A stretch of 64,000 nt of DNA from Shewanella acanthi (GCF_019457475.1 NZ_CP080413.1:2418001-2482000), one strand, 5' to 3'. Positions 25,758-35,634 are shown, numbered from the stretch's first letter. Notes: generated by a model not told the origin, from the letters alone. A program made the numbers and translations.

Positions 25758-28700
25758 CTATTTCTTTACCAGACTTGAGATCAGCGCGCGTAGTGCTGCG
25801 GGTTTAACCATTTTTGCCATATAGTGATACCCGCGGCGCTGCACATCCTCAATCAGCTCCTTACTGGTATTGGCGGTAATTAAAATGCCCGGTAAATCTT
25901 TACCATAGAGGGTTCTGATCCCATCCATCGCATCCACTCCATTTTGGCCATCGTCTAAGTGGAAATCCGCCAAAACGATATCGGGGGCTACCCCCTTAAG
26001 GCCGAGTTTGATTCTCGCATCGGATAAGTCCCGCGCGCAAATCACCTCACATTGCCAGCGGCTCAGTAAACTCTCAAGTCCCGCCAGAATCGCTTCCTCA
26101 TTGTCAATACACAGCACTTTTATGCCCGCAAGCGGTTGTAGCAGACTTAAGGTAACTTGAGGTTGCGGCTGACTGACGGTTTCACCTAGCGGTACGCAAA
26201 TCGAAAATACCGAGCCTCGCCCCAACTGCGACGAGACTTGAATACTGTGGTCAAGAACGCGACTAATACGATCGGCAATCGCAAGCCCTAAACCTAAACC
26301 ACTGACACTATTGCTACGAGGGTTATTTAAGCGTTTAAATTCTTTGAATATTTCCCGCGTTTCAACCTCATCAATCCCGCAACCCGTGTCCACGACTTGG
26401 ATTTCTAACTCAGACCCACGGCGTCGGCAACCAAACAGCACCCGACCGCCCCTGGCATAACGATAGGCATTGGTTAGAAAGTTCTGTAGCACCCGTCTAA
26501 GTAGCGCGGGATCGGAGTTGACCGTCGCGCTACAGGGCAACATTTTAAACCGAATTTGGCTATCGGATGCCATGGCCTCGAACTCGACCGATAACCCATT
26601 GAGCAATTCCGAAATCGCAAAATCCCGGCGATTGACTTCCACCATGCCAGAATCCAGCTTGGAGATATCCAATAAGTCAGTTAAGAGCTCCCCTGCGGTT
26701 TTGAGCGAACTATTCACATGGGATAGCGTGGTGCGTGCCTCCTGATCAAGATTTGGATATTGGGACAAGGACGCGGTAAACAGTCTGGCTGCATTAAGCG
26801 GCTGCATTAAGTCGTGGCCAACGGCGGCGAGGAAACGGCTCTTAGAGGCGTTGGCCATTTCCTCCTGCGCTTTTGCCTCAAGTAACTCACTGTTTAACAT
26901 TGCAAGCTCAAAGGTACGCTCTTTTACACGACTCTCTAACGTCTCGTTAGCCTCCAATAACGCACGCTCTTGATCGCGGTACTGGGTAATGTCGGTGAAG
27001 GTCATGACAAAGCCGCCGCCCGGCATTGGGTTGCCTTGAATTTTGATGACTTTGCCATCACGGCGTTGACGCTCTGAGGTATGGGGGGTGCCGTTTCGCA
27101 TATGCTGAACTCGCTTTTCGACGTGCTCATCAATTTCACCCTCACCGCAGTAACCCCGAGCGGCATTAAAACGGATCACCTCACTAATTGGCATCCCTTG
27201 CTGTAAAAAGCCTTCAGGATATTGATATAACTCGGCGTATTTAAAGTTCCATGCCACCAGATTCAGCTCCTGATCAATCACGCTCATGCCCTCATAGGCA
27301 TGCTCAATTGCACCGCGCAGCATATCTTGGCTCAGCATGATTTTGGATGAAGCCTCATCCACTAAGCTGAATACTTCATCGAGCGCCAAGTCACGACCTT
27401 CGAGTACCGAATCCATTACTAGCGCCGCGCTCGACACCCCAAGCACCCCAGCAAGCAAGCGTTCGGTATGGGAAATAAGCTCAGGGGTTGCAGCCTTATG
27501 CCAACTGTCGCTTTTAACTGACTCGTTGGAGAAACGGCTAAAACTTTCGAATGCCCGGGTTGGGCTGACAAAGCGGCTCGCCAGAATCAATAAATCCTGC
27601 TGGGAAATCGGTGCATTCTTTTTATTGTCACTTTTCTTAAGCTTGCCAGGGCTTACAAACGCGCTAGCCTGAATACGCTCGGCAACCCCAGCCCTGAACC
27701 ACATAGATCCAATAATATAACAGGCGGTGTTAGCAAAAAGCGCCGTTAAGGCATCGCGCACATTGGGGGTAATTGAGTCAAGCATATCGAAGTTAGCTAT
27801 ACCACTCCCAATACCACTCCCCTGCAGCATGATATAAATCCACAGGCTAAAGCCAACGCCCAAACCTAAAAATACCCCTCCACGATTACCGTGTTTCCAA
27901 TACAGCCCCCCCACTAAGGCAGGCGCCAGTTGCGCGAAGGCGCCAAAGGACAGCATACCTAAATGAGACAGAGAGTCGCTGTCAGCCAGGGCCAAATAGC
28001 TGCCATAACCTAAGCCAAGAATAATCACAATGGCTAAACGGCGGGCATTGAGCAGCATGATGGAGAATTGGCTGAAGTTTTTCTCGCGAATATGCCCAGT
28101 GCGTAACAGCATGGGAACCAGCCATTCGTTACTGATCATCACGCTGATGGTCACCACAGCCACTATCACCATCCCCGTTGCCGCAGATAATGTCCCTAAT
28201 AGCGCAATGATCGCAAGTAAGGGTTGATCGAGCGCAAGCGGTAAATTGATCACATAGGTATCGGCGGAAACGCTATCGCCAAGGATGAGCTTACCCGCCA
28301 GCGCAAGCGGCCCAACAAACAGTCCAAAGAGTGCTAAATAAATCGGGAATAACCACCGCCCCTTAGAGAGCACTGACTCGTTGGCGCATTCCACCACCAT
28401 CACATGGAACTGGCGCGGCATGCATAAAAAGGCAGCGATACCCACCAACAGCTCAGGCATCAGGGCTTCGATGCGAGGATTAGGGTAGTTGATCAATGAC
28501 CGCGACATAGCCTGATCCCATATGTCACCAAAACCATCGAACACCCCAAAACTAATCACGATACCGACAATTAAAAAGGCGGCGAGCTTGACCAGAGACT
28601 CAAAGGCAATCGCGAGCATCATGCCAGGGTTATGCTCAGAGGCATCAAGTTTTCGAGTACCGAACAAGATTGCAAATATGGCCAATAACACTGTAATTAA

Positions 28701-29177
28701 TAGGGAGATAAATCCGCCATTGAGGGGCGAGTCCACCGGTTGGAACAGGTTAAGACTGAACACCATGGCCTTAAGCTGCAGTGCGATATAAGGCATGATG
28801 CCAAAGAGTGCAATCAAGGTTACGATGGCCGCCAAAGTTTGGGATTTGCCATAGCGTGCGGCGATAAAGTCAGCCACCGAGGTGATATTTTGCGCCTTGG
28901 ACACCAACACCATCTTGCGAAGTAACCCAAAGCCTAGGGTAAAAATCAGAATCGGACCGAGAAAAATCGGTAGGAAAGACCATAAATCCTTAGCGGACTG
29001 CCCGACTGTCCCCAAAAAACTCCAAGAAGAACAATAGACAGCAAGACTTAGCCCATAGATACTCACCTGAAGTTTTTTAGTCACGCCATTAAACCAGCGC
29101 TCCGCACCATAGGCTAATAGGAATAACAGGGAAACGTAACAAACCGCAATAACAGCAACGACGAGGGTTAAATTCAT
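25758..29177 (-). CDS. crbS: CrbS-type hybrid sensor histidine kinase with sodium/solute symporter domain
   Basis: The 1139-residue protein joins an N-terminal sodium/solute symporter-like region with about 13 membrane segments (1-~490), a STAC-like linker (~530-630), a PAS domain (~650-755), a long helix, the phosphoacceptor domain with FLAAVGHDLMQPLNAARLF (~785-850), an HATPase domain (NAYRYARGG, VDTGCGID, GLGLGLAIADRIS) and a C-terminal receiver (phosphoacceptor Asp in VLADFHLDDG). This is the architecture of CrbS, which with the LuxR-type regulator CrbR controls acs and the acetate switch in Vibrio and relatives. Placement directly divergent from acs strongly supports this. No crbR is in the window. 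Confidence 0.87.
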   Translation of the reverse strand: MNLTLVVAVIAVCYVSLLFLLAYGAERWFNGVTKKLQVSIYGLSLAVYCSSWSFLGTVGQSAKDLWSFLPIFLGPILIFTLGFGLLRKMVLVSKAQNITSVADFIAARYGKSQTLAAIVTLIALFGIMPYIALQLKAMVFSLNLFQPVDSPLNGGFISLLITVLLAIFAILFGTRKLDASEHNPGMMLAIAFESLVKLAAFLIVGIVISFGVFDGFGDIWDQAMSRSLINYPNPRIEALMPELLVGIAAFLCMPRQFHVMVVECANESVLSKGRWLFPIYLALFGLFVGPLALAGKLILGDSVSADTYVINLPLALDQPLLAIIALLGTLSAATGMVIVAVVTISVMISNEWLVPMLLRTGHIREKNFSQFSIMLLNARRLAIVIILGLGYGSYLALADSDSLSHLGMLSFGAFAQLAPALVGGLYWKHGNRGGVFLGLGVGFSLWIYIMLQGSGIGSGIANFDMLDSITPNVRDALTALFANTACYIIGSMWFRAGVAERIQASAFVSPGKLKKSDNKKNAPISQQDLLILASRFVSPTRAFESFSRFSNESVKSDSWHKAATPELISHTERLLAGVLGVSSAALVMDSVLEGRDLALDEVFSLVDEASSKIMLSQDMLRGAIEHAYEGMSVIDQELNLVAWNFKYAELYQYPEGFLQQGMPISEVIRFNAARGYCGEGEIDEHVEKRVQHMRNGTPHTSERQRRDGKVIKIQGNPMPGGGFVMTFTDITQYRDQERALLEANETLESRVKERTFELAMLNSELLEAKAQEEMANASKSRFLAAVGHDLMQPLNAARLFTASLSQYPNLDQEARTTLSHVNSSLKTAGELLTDLLDISKLDSGMVEVNRRDFAISELLNGLSVEFEAMASDSQIRFKMLPCSATVNSDPALLRRVLQNFLTNAYRYARGGRVLFGCRRRGSELEIQVVDTGCGIDEVETREIFKEFKRLNNPRSNSVSGLGLGLAIADRISRVLDHSIQVSSQLGRGSVFSICVPLGETVSQPQPQVTLSLLQPLAGIKVLCIDNEEAILAGLESLLSRWQCEVICARDLSDARIKLGLKGVAPDIVLADFHLDDGQNGVDAMDGIRTLYGKDLPGILITANTSKELIEDVQRRGYHYMAKMVKPAALRALISSLVKK

Positions 29178-29274
29178 ATTTTACTCTTTTTTCCCATTAT
29201 TGTGCGCTAAACAAAGTATGAAATCTAGCCAGATATTAACGGCAACAGCCTAAATATAAAGGGGATTTTAAAAC

Positions 29275-29288
29275 TAGACCAAGGTCTA
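29275..29288. promoter_or_regulatory. Perfect 14-bp palindrome upstream of acs, candidate activator site
   Basis: TAGACC-AA-GGTCTA is a perfect palindrome whose centre lies about 70 bp upstream of the acs start codon. Downstream, TACCAT (29311-29316) or CATACT (29314-29319) could be -10 boxes, which would put the palindrome centre at about -41 to -45 relative to transcription start, a class II activator position. A binding site for a CrbR-like regulator is a reasonable inference. Confidence 0.5.
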
Positions 29289-29351
29289 ATGGAGTTGCAT
29301 CCCCCTTGCATACCATACTCAGAACACGCAAATTTTAGAAAGGGAAGCCCT

Positions 29352-31304
29352 ATGAGCTCGCAGTCTCTCTACAAAGTCTCCAGCGATACCGCTGCTAATG
29401 CACTTATCAATAACGATCAGTATAAAAAAATGTACCAAGAGTCCGTTGTTAATCCAGAAGGCTTTTGGAGAGAACACGGTAAGCGTATTGATTGGATAAA
29501 ACCCTACACTAAAATCAAAAGTACGTCCTTTGATGATAATAACTTATCTATCAATTGGTTCTACGATGGCACACTAAACGCATCCGCTAACTGTCTCGAT
29601 CGACACTTGGGCGAAAACAGCGATAAAGTTGCCATTATTTGGGAAGGCGACAACGCCAGCGAACAACGCAAAATCACCTATGGTGAGCTACATACTGAGG
29701 TGTGTAAGTTTGCCAATGCCCTTCGTAGCCAAGGCGTTCGCCGTGGCGATGTCGTCACTATTTATATGCCAATGGTACCAGAAGCCGCAGTCGCTATGCT
29801 GGCCTGTGCCCGCATCGGTGCGATTCATTCTGTGGTGTTTGGTGGCTTCTCGCCAGATTCCATTGCCTCACGTGTCATCGACGGTAAATCAAAGGTACTT
29901 ATTACCGCCGATGAAGGCATGCGTGGCGGCCGCGCCATTCCGCTTAAACGCAATATTGACGATGCACTAAAGCATCCCGATGTGACGACGGTTGAACGCG
30001 TCATTGTGCTCAAACGCACAGGCGGCAATATCGATTGGCAGGAAGGCCGCGATGTGTGGTGGCACAATTTAACTGAAACTGCCTCTGAGCATTGTGTCGC
30101 TGAAGAGATGAACGCCGAAGATCCGCTGTTCCTGCTCTATACCTCTGGTTCTACAGGCAATCCTAAGGGCGTATTGCACACCACTGGTGGTTATATGGTG
30201 TACGCCTCAATGACCCACGAATACGTGTTTGATTACAAACCGGGTGAGATTTACTGGTGTACTGCAGACGTGGGTTGGATCACAGGTCACTCCTACATGG
30301 TTTATGGACCGCTCGCGAACGGCGCAACCGTATTAATTCACGAGGGTATTCCTAACTATCCAAGTCCCGCCCGTTTAGGCGAGATGATTGACCGTCATAA
30401 AGTGAATATTCTCTACACAGCGCCAACCTTAATTCGCGCCTTAATGGCCGAAGGAAGACAGCATTTCGATAAATTTGATGGCAGCTCACTGCGCATTATG
30501 GGCTCGGTTGGTGAACCGATTAACCCAGAGGCTTGGCGCTGGTACCATGAAGTGATTGGTCATGAACATTGCCCGATTGTCGATACGTGGTGGCAAACCG
30601 AAACCGGCGGTATCTTAATTACCCCGCTGCCGGGCGCAACCGATACGAAACCCGGTTCAGCGACGCGCCCCTTCTTTGGTGTGCAGCCCGCACTGGTTGA
30701 TAACATGGGTAACATTTTAGAAGGTGCCACCGAAGGTAACTTAGTACTACTCGACTCATGGCCAGGCCAAATGCGCACTGTATATGGCGACCACGACAGA
30801 TTCGTACTGACTTACTTTAAAACCTTCCGTGGTATGTACTTTACCGGTGACGGCGCCCGCCGTGATGAGGATGGTTACTACTGGATCACTGGCCGTGTCG
30901 ACGATGTGATTAACGTGTCGGGTCACCGTTTAGGTACCGCAGAAGTCGAAAGCGCCTTAGTTGCCCATGAGTTAGTGGCAGAGGCCGCCGTTGTGGGCTA
31001 TCCCCATGATATTAAAGGTCAAGGAATTTATGCCTATGTCACCTTGACCCGCGGCACGCCAGAAAGCGAAGAGCTACGCCAAGAGCTACGCCAATGGGTA
31101 CGTAAGGAAATTGGCGCCCTCGCCACACCGGATCTTATCCAATGGGCAACAGGCTTACCTAAGACTCGTTCTGGCAAGATAATGCGTCGTTTCCTGCGTA
31201 AGATTGCCGCCAACGAAGTCACTAACCTAGGCGATGCGTCAACCTTAGCCGATCCTTCTGTCATCGACACCTTGATTGAAACCCGCTTAAATCGCACCGA
31301 ATAA
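29352..31304 (+). CDS. acs: Acetyl-CoA synthetase Acs
   Basis: The 650-residue enzyme matches Acs (E. coli 652). It has the N-terminal ACS domain, the AMP-binding P-loop [11 protein letters not shown] (about residue 263), [10 protein letters not shown] (about 414), [23 protein letters not shown], and the C-terminal [11 protein letters not shown] whose Lys is the known acetylation switch. It activates acetate with ATP and CoA via acetyl-adenylate. I chose the ATG at 29352 (AGGGAAG upstream; family start MSSQSLYKV) over an open frame beginning at 29289. It is divergent from crbS and ends at a strong terminator. Confidence 0.97.
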   Translation: MSSQSLYKVSSDTAANALINNDQYKKMYQESVVNPEGFWREHGKRIDWIKPYTKIKSTSFDDNNLSINWFYDGTLNASANCLDRHLGENSDKVAIIWEGDNASEQRKITYGELHTEVCKFANALRSQGVRRGDVVTIYMPMVPEAAVAMLACARIGAIHSVVFGGFSPDSIASRVIDGKSKVLITADEGMRGGRAIPLKRNIDDALKHPDVTTVERVIVLKRTGGNIDWQEGRDVWWHNLTETASEHCVAEEMNAEDPLFLLYTSGSTGNPKGVLHTTGGYMVYASMTHEYVFDYKPGEIYWCTADVGWITGHSYMVYGPLANGATVLIHEGIPNYPSPARLGEMIDRHKVNILYTAPTLIRALMAEGRQHFDKFDGSSLRIMGSVGEPINPEAWRWYHEVIGHEHCPIVDTWWQTETGGILITPLPGATDTKPGSATRPFFGVQPALVDNMGNILEGATEGNLVLLDSWPGQMRTVYGDHDRFVLTYFKTFRGMYFTGDGARRDEDGYYWITGRVDDVINVSGHRLGTAEVESALVAHELVAEAAVVGYPHDIKGQGIYAYVTLTRGTPESEELRQELRQWVRKEIGALATPDLIQWATGLPKTRSGKIMRRFLRKIAANEVTNLGDASTLADPSVIDTLIETRLNRTE

Positions 31305-31313
31305 TGTTATACC

Positions 31314-31348
31314 GCGCCCCATTGCTCAACCCAATGGGGCGCTTTTTT
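31314..31348 (+). terminator. Terminator of acs
   Basis: GCGCCCCATT and AATGGGGCGC form a perfect 10-bp stem with a 9-base loop, followed by six Ts. Confidence 0.93.
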
Positions 31349-31499
31349 ATCCCACCCTGGAAATTGATTCCACCCTTAGAGACTGCTTTCTCTCTTGCCC
31401 CTTCAACCAAGGGGCATTTTTTTGCTTATCGGTTTTGCTTATATGCTAAGCTGGCACTCCTTTAGATCCAAATGTCCCAGCAAAACAGTAAACCTAAGC

Positions 31500-33254
31500 A
31501 TGTCAGTTACCCTACGAGACTATCAACAGCAGGCCGTTGACGCCGCAATCAGCCATTTTAAAAAGACGACAGCCACCGCCGTGTTAGTGTTACCAACGGG
31601 TGCCGGAAAAAGCATTGTGATAGCCGAGCTTGCGCGCATCGCCAAAGGCCGCGTACTGGTGCTGACCCACGTAAAAGAACTAGTCGCGCAAAATGCACAA
31701 AAGGTGGGTCTGTTAACAGCAGAGGCCAGCATTTATTCGGCGGGGCTTAATCAAAAAACGACTGAGGGTAAAACCGTGGTCGCCAGTATTCAATCTGCGG
31801 CGCGCGCGCTCTCCCAATTCGATGAGCCCTTCTCACTGGTGATTATCGATGAATGCCACCGCGTGAGCCTTGAGAAAACCAGCCAGTATCAACAAGTGCT
31901 AACTCACCTACAACAAAAAAATCCGCAGTTGAGGCTATTAGGGTTAACCGCTACCCCCTATCGCTTAGGCTTAGGTTGGATTTACAAACAACATTACCAC
32001 GGCAGGGTCGGTTCGCCTGAACTTGGGATTTTCGAGCACTGTATCTTCGAATTACCGATTCGTCCTTTAATTAAAAAAGGCTACTTAACGCCCCCCACGC
32101 TGTTCGATGGCTTAAGTGCCCAGTACGACTTCAGTCAAATCAAACCCAATGAAAATGGCGAGTATCCTGAGGCAAAGGTCAATGATTTGCTCAATCATGC
32201 AGGTCGCGCCACGACGGCGATTATTAAGCAGTTAATTGAGCTAAGCCGGCATCGCAAGGGCATCATTATTTTTGCAGCAACGGTGAGACATGCCCAGGAG
32301 ATATTTGCCCAGCTTGAGAGAGACAGCCCAGAGCAAACGGCGCTTATCACCGCTCAGACCCCAGATGATGAGCGTGATAACCTGATTGAAGCCTTTAAGA
32401 GGCAAGAGATTAAGTTTCTGGTTAACGTGGCGGTGCTCACCACAGGCTTTGATGCGCCCCATGTGGATTTGATTGCAATATTAAGACCCACGGCATCGGT
32501 CAGCCTTTTTCAACAGATGATCGGTCGAGGACTGCGTATTTGCGAAGGTAAAACCGACTGCCTTATCATCGATTACGCCGCCAACGGTTACGATTTGTAT
32601 TTCCCCGAGGTCGGCCAAGTAAAACCTAACAGCAAATCAGTTCCCGTGCAGGTACACTGCCCTGTGTGCCAATTTGCCAATATTTTTTGGGGCTTGACCG
32701 ATGATGATGGCGATATCATTGAACACTTTGGCCGCCGCTGTCAGGGATTAGTCGAACATAATGGAACTAAACAGCAGTGCGATTTTCGATTTCGTTCTAA
32801 ATCCTGCCCCGATTGCGGTGAAGAAAATGATATTGCTGCTCGCATCTGCCAGCATTGTCAGTCGACACTGATTGACCCCGATAAACGCCTAAAACAAGTA
32901 CTGAATAAGCAGCACCACCATCTGTTTCGCTGCCAGCATATGGCCTTGATTGATGATGGGGGCAATCTCAAAGTGCGGTATTTAGATATCGATGGCAATG
33001 AATTTTGCAGACGCTTTTCACTGCAAACACCCGCCCAGTGGCGCGCCCTATATGCGCTATTTATCCATCCCCATAGCCGTACACCGGGGTTAAAAGTCAA
33101 AAAATATCGAAACGTAGCAGAGCTTATTGCAGACCGTGGTGCTTTTCGCATGCCAGATCTGTTGCTATTGAAAAAGCAGAAAAAAGGCTGGGATTTGGTA
33201 GAAAGCTATTTCGATTACCAAGGACGCTATCAAATTGAAAATAAATTCAGCTGA
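31500..33254 (+). CDS. radD: RadD (YejH) superfamily 2 DNA repair helicase/ATPase
   Basis: The 584-residue protein aligns by eye along its length with E. coli RadD/YejH. It has the start MSVTLRDYQQQAVDAAI, Walker A LPTGAGKS (about residue 37), the DECH box in VIIDECHRV, GLTATPYRLG, motif VI QMIGRGLR, and a Cys-rich C-terminal part (CPVCQF, CPDCGEE, CQHCQ) that probably binds zinc. RadD acts in double-strand break and crossover repair with RecA and SSB. The frame extends 35 codons upstream, but the homologous start is the ATG at 31500, with a poor ribosome binding site. grxA follows 60 bp downstream. Confidence 0.93.
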   Translation: MSVTLRDYQQQAVDAAISHFKKTTATAVLVLPTGAGKSIVIAELARIAKGRVLVLTHVKELVAQNAQKVGLLTAEASIYSAGLNQKTTEGKTVVASIQSAARALSQFDEPFSLVIIDECHRVSLEKTSQYQQVLTHLQQKNPQLRLLGLTATPYRLGLGWIYKQHYHGRVGSPELGIFEHCIFELPIRPLIKKGYLTPPTLFDGLSAQYDFSQIKPNENGEYPEAKVNDLLNHAGRATTAIIKQLIELSRHRKGIIIFAATVRHAQEIFAQLERDSPEQTALITAQTPDDERDNLIEAFKRQEIKFLVNVAVLTTGFDAPHVDLIAILRPTASVSLFQQMIGRGLRICEGKTDCLIIDYAANGYDLYFPEVGQVKPNSKSVPVQVHCPVCQFANIFWGLTDDDGDIIEHFGRRCQGLVEHNGTKQQCDFRFRSKSCPDCGEENDIAARICQHCQSTLIDPDKRLKQVLNKQHHHLFRCQHMALIDDGGNLKVRYLDIDGNEFCRRFSLQTPAQWRALYALFIHPHSRTPGLKVKKYRNVAELIADRGAFRMPDLLLLKKQKKGWDLVESYFDYQGRYQIENKFS

Positions 33255-33314
33255 CATTATCAATTCGCCAAGGCGTATGGTATAAAACGGCGAGAGTAAT
33301 CCAAAGGAGCAATT

Positions 33315-33575
33315 ATGTACGTTGTTATTTTTGGCCGTCCTGGCTGTCCTTATTGCGTGCGCGCAGTGCAATTATCTGAGCAACTCGTTGAAAAACGTGA
33401 TGACTTTAAATTCAGATACGTTGATATCCACGCTGAAGGCATTTCAAAAGCCGATTTAGAAAAGACTGTGGGTAAGCCTGTTGAAACGGTTCCGCAGATT
33501 TTCGTTGATGAGAAGCACGTAGGTGGTTGCACCGACTTCGAACAATATGTTCGTGAGAACAACCTGTTAGCATAA
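33315..33575 (+). CDS. grxA: Glutaredoxin 1 (GrxA)
   Basis: The 86-residue protein is a classical dithiol glutaredoxin of the GrxA type. It has the active site CPYC (residues 11-14) in FGRPGCPYCVRA, the cis-Pro region TVPQIFVD (about 60-66) and the GGCTDF glutathione-binding segment (about 71-76). It reduces ribonucleotide reductase and mixed disulfides using glutathione. AAAGGAG lies 7 bases before the ATG. It is 60 bp after radD on the same strand, and its terminator is shared with the convergent porin gene. Confidence 0.96.
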   Translation: MYVVIFGRPGCPYCVRAVQLSEQLVEKRDDFKFRYVDIHAEGISKADLEKTVGKPVETVPQIFVDEKHVGGCTDFEQYVRENNLLA

Positions 33576-33589
33576 AGCTGGCGTGAAAT

Positions 33590-33617
33590 AAAAAGGAGAC
33601 CTTAGGTCTCCTTTTTA
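33590..33617. terminator. Bidirectional terminator between grxA and the DcaP-type porin gene
   Basis: AAAAAGGAGACC and GGTCTCCTTTTT form a perfect stem around TTA, with A-tract and T-tract arms that serve both strands. It has the same GGAGAC/GTCTCC core as the htpX terminator. Confidence 0.92.
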
Positions 33618-33632
33618 GTTTTGAATGTCACA

Positions 33633-34796
33633 TTAGAGCACGTATTTCGCCGAGAACATAATACGACTTAACTCGCCATCGTCACCATTCTCTTTGGTGT
33701 TTTGGGCATACATGTATTCAACCCCGAAGGTTAACGGCTTGCTCGGTGAATACAAGAGGTTGATATAACCCGATGTGGCGTCCTTATTCACTCCAGATCC
33801 GGTTAAGCCCACATCGTTGTCAGCTTCCATCGCCGAGAAAGTAATGCTGGAGCGCCACTGTTCATTCCACCAATGGCGGTAGGAAACAAAGCCGCCAAAG
33901 GTGCTGATAGTTTCAATATCGCCATCGGCATCAAGCACACCCGCATTGATGTAATTAAGGGCCATATAACGCCCTAAACCATCACCATAGGTCACGGTAA
34001 AGCGTAAATCATCCTTACCCAATGGAATAATACCCGCCGCGCTTAAACCGTAACCAAAGGTAGAGCTGTCAACCTCAGTTGTCCCCACCTTAGTTTCAAG
34101 ATTAAGTTGTCGCACTATCCCCGCAAAGGAATAGGATGCGCCACCCTCGGTCTTTAGGTTATAGCGGGCAACAAAATCGGGCATGACACCGTTACCACTG
34201 GTGATGCGTCCACCAGTTTGGTAAGGAGAGACTGTTGTCTCTGGGTTTTCGACAGCAAACTGGAAATTCCCCGTGGTGTAACGTAACTGAGCCTGGCGCA
34301 CGAAGGGCGTACCATCGGCCGCCCCCACAAAATCGAGGTTTTCAGGTAAGGCGGCCGGATTTTGGAAGGTGGTCCACGTTTGGCCAACGGTCCAATTATC
34401 GTAAGACACATAGGCATGGCGAATGCGGGGAGAATAGCTGTTAGATACCCGTTCGTTACCATCGGTATGGGTCATAAAATCCAGCTCAATAAAACTCGAT
34501 AATTTATGACCCTCAAGATCGGTGGTAGTTTTGAAATTAAAGCGGGTTTCACGGGCTTGGAAATCGACAACCTGCTTACCATTTCCCTCTTTGCCATAAA
34601 TCGTGCCTGGCACATAAAACTGGCGCGATAGATCCCCAGAATCTGGCGCGCCGTTACTGTAATCGCTGAACATAATGTCAGCTTTGATATATCCGCCAAA
34701 GTCCACATCGGTATCTTTCAAAGATGCCGCATTGGCTGCGCCTGCAAACACCAACCCCATCGCACTGCATAACAAGCTAAGTTTTGCCTTTTTCAT
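33633..34796 (-). CDS. DcaP-family trimeric outer membrane porin
   Basis: The 387-residue protein has a signal peptide (cleavage near ANA-ASL, residue 24), then VDFGGYIKADIMFSDYSNG, a region (Asp/Ser-rich, VVDFQARETRFNFKT) typical of DcaP-like porins, and an alternating beta-barrel to the C-terminus. DcaP-type porins take up small dicarboxylates and related anions; the substrate here is unknown. AAGGGGAG precedes the ATG. The gene stands alone, convergent with grxA. About 280 bp upstream contain no further gene before the tRNA-Lys terminator. A possible promoter (TTGTCC-N17-TATAAC) lies so near the start that I do not rely on it. Confidence 0.85.
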   Translation of the reverse strand: MKKAKLSLLCSAMGLVFAGAANAASLKDTDVDFGGYIKADIMFSDYSNGAPDSGDLSRQFYVPGTIYGKEGNGKQVVDFQARETRFNFKTTTDLEGHKLSSFIELDFMTHTDGNERVSNSYSPRIRHAYVSYDNWTVGQTWTTFQNPAALPENLDFVGAADGTPFVRQAQLRYTTGNFQFAVENPETTVSPYQTGGRITSGNGVMPDFVARYNLKTEGGASYSFAGIVRQLNLETKVGTTEVDSSTFGYGLSAAGIIPLGKDDLRFTVTYGDGLGRYMALNYINAGVLDADGDIETISTFGGFVSYRHWWNEQWRSSITFSAMEADNDVGLTGSGVNKDATSGYINLLYSPSKPLTFGVEYMYAQNTKENGDDGELSRIMFSAKYVL

Positions 34797-35018
34797 TCTT
34801 TTTATCTCCCCTTGTTATATTTACAAGGGTCAATATGGACAATTTAACAAGTGTGAAACATTAGCAATAAGTCTATGAGACAAAAGTAGAAAGTAAATTG
34901 ACCGGTATTGTGTACGACCTAACGAAGTTATTTCAAATGTATTTATGTGAGATAAAACAGAAGGGGCATATCAGAAGCATTATCTAACGAAATGAAGTAA
35001 AGCAATGCAGAGAATAAC

Positions 35019-35055
35019 AAAAAAAGAAAGTTATAGCTGACTTAAAAGCTAACTT
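35019..35055 (-). terminator. Terminator of the tRNA-Lys array
   Basis: On the minus strand, after the last tRNA, AAGTTAGCT pairs with AGCTATAACTT (one 2-base bulge) around an 8-base loop, followed by TCTTTTTTTG. Confidence 0.75.
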
Positions 35056-35076
35056 GGAATTGTATAACAAGGAGAG

Positions 35077-35152
35077 TGGTGGGTCGTGAAGGATTCGAAC
35101 CTTCGACCAATTGGTTAAAAGCCAACTGCTCTACCGACTGAGCTAACGACCC
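35077..35152 (-). tRNA. tRNA-Lys (anticodon TTT), array copy nearest the terminator
   Basis: The 76-nt cloverleaf is complete. Acceptor GGGTCGT/ACGACCC, D-stem GCTC/GAGC, anticodon stem GTTGG/CCAAT with loop CTTTTAA, T-arm GAAGG-TTCGAAT-CCTTC, discriminator A and encoded CCA. It matches E. coli tRNA-Lys(UUU) at almost every position. Confidence 0.98.
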
Positions 35153-35185
35153 ATTTAAGGATTCTGATTTTACACTTCAGATAAG

Positions 35186-35261
35186 TGGTGGGTCGTGAAG
35201 GATTCGAACCTTCGACCAATTGGTTAAAAGCCAACTGCTCTACCGACTGAGCTAACGACCC
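35186..35261 (-). tRNA. tRNA-Lys (TTT)
   Basis: Identical 76-nt sequence to the copy at 35077-35152. It is separated from it by a 33-bp spacer that recurs with few changes through the array. Confidence 0.98.
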
Positions 35262-35294
35262 ATCTTAGGATTCTGATTTTACACTTCAGATAAG

Positions 35295-35370
35295 TGGTGG
35301 GTCGTGAAGGATTCGAACCTTCGACCAATTGGTTAAAAGCCAACTGCTCTACCGACTGAGCTAACGACCC
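35295..35370 (-). tRNA. tRNA-Lys (TTT)
   Basis: Identical 76-nt sequence to the first copy; repeat unit 109 bp. Confidence 0.98.
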
Positions 35371-35403
35371 ATCTTAAGATTCTGATTTTACACTTCAGAT
35401 AAG

Positions 35404-35493
35404 TGGTGGGTCGTGAAGGATTAAAACCATTCGACTGATTGGTTAAAAGCCAACTGCCCTTGCTTTATACATAAGCGACTGAGCTAACGACCC
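35404..35493 (-). pseudogene. Degenerate tRNA-Lys copy with D-loop insertion and altered T-arm
   Basis: This 90-nt unit keeps the acceptor stem, anticodon arm (GTTGG-CTTTTAA-CCAAT) and CCA. Its D-loop, however, carries about 14 extra bases, with GGGC replacing GAGC on the 3' side of the stem. The variable loop is CAGTC instead of TGGTC. The T-arm has an extra T (GAATGG), and its loop reads TTTTAAT instead of TTCGAAT, losing the conserved C and G needed for D-loop/T-loop docking. It should not fold as a working elongator tRNA. Flanking spacers are as conserved as for intact copies, so only the gene body changed. Confidence 0.85.
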
Positions 35494-35526
35494 ATCTCAA
35501 GATTCTGATTTTACACTTCAGATAAG

Positions 35527-35602
35527 TGGTGGGTCGTGAAGGATTCGAACCTTCGACCAATTGGTTAAAAGCCAACTGCTCTACCGACTGAGCTAACGAC
35601 CC
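35527..35602 (-). tRNA. tRNA-Lys (TTT)
   Basis: Intact 76-nt copy, identical to the others, immediately promoter-proximal to the degenerate unit. Confidence 0.98.
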
Positions 35603-35634
35603 ATCTAAGGATTCTGATTTTACACTTCAGAAAG

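Noticed and set aside
34814..34842. Promoter of the DcaP-type porin gene (TTGTCC-N17-TATAAC)
   Set aside because: Good hexamers and spacing, but transcription would start within the ribosome binding site, leaving almost no leader; the true promoter is probably elsewhere.
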